This document shows, piece by piece, positions 62,801 through 64,000 of a DNA stretch of 64,000 nt. The position numbers and the translations under genes are program-made. Every line of letters begins with the position of its first letter. The first letter of the stretch is position 1. The notes under the pieces were generated by a model, which saw nothing but the letters and a program-made list of their open reading frames with translations, made no database searches and was not told the origin of the DNA. Location of the stretch: positions 1,633,446-1,697,445 of the forward strand of contig NW_022985549.1 of assembly GCF_010093815.1 (NCBI RefSeq), written 5' to 3'. This DNA comes from Pseudovirgaria hyperparasitica. Its lineage: Eukaryota > Ascomycota > Dothideomycetes > Acrospermales > Acrospermaceae.

Positions 62801-63691
62801 ACAAGGCCATATAGGGCTGTGGTTGAACGACCAAAGGTCGACAAGGTTCTTCTCGAGACTTATACACGCCATTGGTACGCGCGAGGATGGCTCTCCCATC
62901 CGCCCTCAACGCATCAATCTAAAGGCGGCTCCGCACAGCGCCCTCGCTATGGTCCGTTGAGTAGCCGCGTAGCTGTTATTGTTGGCGCATCATCTGGAAT
63001 GGGGGCAGCCATCGCCGCAGCACTTGCTCGCGAAGGCTGTCATCTAGCCCTCGCTGCAAGACGCTACGATGCATTAGAGGCTATCAAACGGCGGCTCGTC
63101 GTTCGTGAGGGCAAGGTCTTGATCCGTAAGACGGATGTTACAGATCGAAAGCAGGTCGAAGCGCTCATTACGCAAACGACAGCCGAGCTGGGACCTGTTG
63201 ACATTCTCGTCTCGTGCGCTGGTGTAATGTATTATACGCTGATGAAAAATGTACAGGTCGAGGAATGGGACCGGACTGTGGATGTGAATTGTAAGGGCCT
63301 ACTACATTGCTTGTCTTCTGTTGTACCAGGAATGCTGGCACAAGGCAGTGGTCACATTGTCGCCATCTCCTCCGATGCTGGTCGTAAAGTCTTTCCCGGG
63401 CTCGGCGTTTATTCTGCCAGCAAATTTTTCGTCGAGGCAACTTTGCAGAGCCTGAGACTGGAGACGGCCGGCTCAGGTTTACGCATCACGAGCGTGCAGC
63501 CAGGGAATACTGCGACTGATCTACTCGGCATGAGTAGTGATAAGGAAGCGATCAAGAAATATGGCGAGCCGACCGGGAGCAAGATACTTGATCCGGAGGA
63601 TATCGCTTCGTCGATCGTGTACGCATTACGGCAGCCGGGCCACGTAGCTGTGAACGAGCTGCTGATTGAACCGCGAGATGAGCCGATATGA
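59849..63691 (+). CDS. ATRR: NRPS-like A-T-R-R enzyme, glycine betaine reductase (ATRR) type
   Basis: Four-domain enzyme; the same architecture in Aspergillus (ATRR) reduces glycine betaine through its aldehyde to choline using two reductases. One exon, 1280 aa. The adenylation domain (about 10-540) has A3 YSSGTTGKPKG, A5 NCYSACETHE, A7 YRTGDLARL, A8 GRVGAMIKLRGYSVVPGKVE and the A10 lysine in GVSGKID. The carrier domain has FFDLGGHSLLL with the phosphopantetheine Ser near residue 568. R1 is a thioester reductase (VLLTGGTGFLGAFLL near 650; YGHSKWVAEQL catalytic Tyr/Lys near 817). R2 is a classical SDR (IVGASSGMGAAIA near 1045; YSASKFF near 1187). Length and domain order match ATRR, and there is no condensation domain. 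Choline made this way would feed phosphatidylcholine synthesis. No choline-oxidation genes are adjacent. Substrate identity is inferred from architecture. Confidence 0.88.
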   Translation: MPIIDTTKDLSALFTKQAETTPDALALDDDGTSYTYSDLHQKVDELAHRLRCHRVGRDSLVGVLLPRGADYVIACLAALRAGGAFLVLELAYPTDLLTDVIEDANPVVILTQRSEIGKLKDGVQFIALDDTESQQDGQRSDQDLPPLPADDDLDRLSFVAYSSGTTGKPKGIANPHRAPVLSYDMRFAISDLQPGDRVACNVFFVWEIIRPLLRGATVVPVPDETSYDPVSLVEFLSSKNITETLMTPTLLAAVLARHPEVGSRLAKLKTLWLNGEVVTTDLARRGLQALPGTRLLNCYSACETHEIACGDIAEMLENLDDGVAYCPVGKPLDPKRVYILNESGQKADVGVSGELFVGGNLLARGYINRPETTARAFTANPYSSAPGARMYRTGDLARLLPSGLLEIGGRVGAMIKLRGYSVVPGKVENAITTHLAVKHCAVIAHGEGLERQLVAYVVRDKDATQSRPALAIDEAGYSPSGRKMLSAYLAQYMIPALWVQLDEIPTHGVSGKIDTARLPSPPTPKPQAPGQKAERDPIDLEDIAEIWAITLNTSRGNITPEHSFFDLGGHSLLLAELASRFSKMFGFRVPASRLASPPTLNGHLETVRAVRDGRIAALQADLPAVLRADSVLEDDIISNGAKMCSLQNANTVLLTGGTGFLGAFLLNELLESTSAHILCLVRCNDPSEDDVPAGIARIRRNMIDFGLWNDEIMERIEIIPANLARKQLGLSSGAFQDIASRTDVIVHAAATVNLVYPYAALRDANVGGTREILRLASKGGSTVQYISSNGVLPPSAGGWPEEAMLGVEHVHEKLLDGYGHSKWVAEQLVVEASRRGMPVRIIRAGTISGHSTSGASNAWDLLNALFVESVRIGYFPDVPGWRAEMTPVDFVSKAIVHLGNQTHADQLVFHLGDPNPIPTKELFQHLTDLGYPTEPLEFDEWVAMWNVKRGAAKGGDGAFTVDILRSGMPSIGFLKGITVLNNVATRPYRAVVERPKVDKVLLETYTRHWYARGWLSHPPSTHQSKGGSAQRPRYGPLSSRVAVIVGASSGMGAAIAAALAREGCHLALAARRYDALEAIKRRLVVREGKVLIRKTDVTDRKQVEALITQTTAELGPVDILVSCAGVMYYTLMKNVQVEEWDRTVDVNCKGLLHCLSSVVPGMLAQGSGHIVAISSDAGRKVFPGLGVYSASKFFVEATLQSLRLETAGSGLRITSVQPGNTATDLLGMSSDKEAIKKYGEPTGSKILDPEDIASSIVYALRQPGHVAVNELLIEPRDEPI

Positions 63692-64000
63692 TAGATTGAG
63701 ATTTGTGTGTTTGCACCACGTTTTCTTCCAGCTCACGAATCTTTCAGCATAACTAGACGTACTTTACTGTGATCAATTCACATCCAACTACAATTAATTC
63801 ATATATAATTTACTCCGACCTCGAAATTCACTCTCACCATGCCCTAGCTGCCTGATCTCCTTCAGAATTTAAATACAGCCATCGTATGGTCACGTACGTT
63901 CAACCTGTCTGGGCGTGTAGGCTGCCATTCAAGCGGGGACGGTTGCATGGATGGTTGGCAGGCTCACCATGGATGCGGCTACACTGGCCGTGCCTCGCTA
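63692..64000. other. 3' flank of the ATRR gene to the window edge
   Basis: AT-rich 3' flank without a supported gene. Confidence 0.5.

Overview
The window looks like nuclear chromosomal DNA of a filamentous ascomycete (Pezizomycotina; a Dothideomycete is my best guess, not proven). Genes carry short introns (mostly 46-170 nt) with GT..AG ends. Several gene types are typical of filamentous fungi: a phocein-type MOB protein of the STRIPAK complex, C2H2 regulators with a fungal-specific transcription factor domain, a complex I subunit (complex I is absent from baker's yeast), and an NRPS-like reductase. Open intergenic regions hold microsatellites, minisatellites and AT-rich islands. I found no rRNA, tRNA, CRISPR array or recognisable transposon.

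Layout. 0-10.5 kb: the 5' part of a ZNG1/CobW zinc metallochaperone gene (minus strand, running off the left edge), MOB3/phocein, a C2H2 plus Fungal_trans regulator behind a 1 kb pyrimidine-rich leader, and a small CoA-binding-fold protein. 11.4-18.2 kb: an FAD monooxygenase, a membrane-anchored protein disulfide isomerase (minus) and the complex I subunit NDUFA5/29.9 kDa with modular internal exons. 18.2-23.9 kb: a 5.7 kb gene-poor stretch full of short tandem repeats, ending in the leader of a second C2H2 plus Fungal_trans gene (23.9-27.0 kb). 28.4-33.2 kb: an iron-containing alcohol dehydrogenase/maleylacetate reductase-like gene and a Yap-type bZIP. 33.2-40.9 kb: mostly non-coding, with an AT-rich island carrying a 27-bp minisatellite, a broken short-chain dehydrogenase, and a type I sulfatase whose last codons lie in a 22-bp minisatellite. 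41-51.4 kb: a denser housekeeping block of BEM1 (SH3-SH3-PX-PB1), THP3 (SAC3/GANP), leukotriene A4 hydrolase/aminopeptidase, a hotdog thioesterase and a chromodomain/AT-hook protein. 51.4-64 kb: a Cys-rich single-pass membrane protein, a broken subtilisin-like protease, a B3/B4-domain gene with a premature TGA, and an intronless adenylation-thiolation-reductase-reductase enzyme matching the architecture of the fungal glycine betaine reductase ATRR.

There is no obvious pathway cluster. The genes read as ordinary chromosomal neighbours, with a more eroded segment near 30-40 kb and at 51-59 kb. The features I find most unusual are: a 12-nt microexon with a GC-AG intron in ZNG1; two C2H2 genes whose introns both split the last zinc-ligand histidine codon of the first finger; repeat-like, frame-preserving exons in NDUFA5; and an orientation-linked change from C-ending to G-ending codons partway through at least six genes on both strands. 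No wholly new system was identified with confidence. All exon joins were read by eye from splice signals, reading frame and family knowledge, and were not checked against transcripts.
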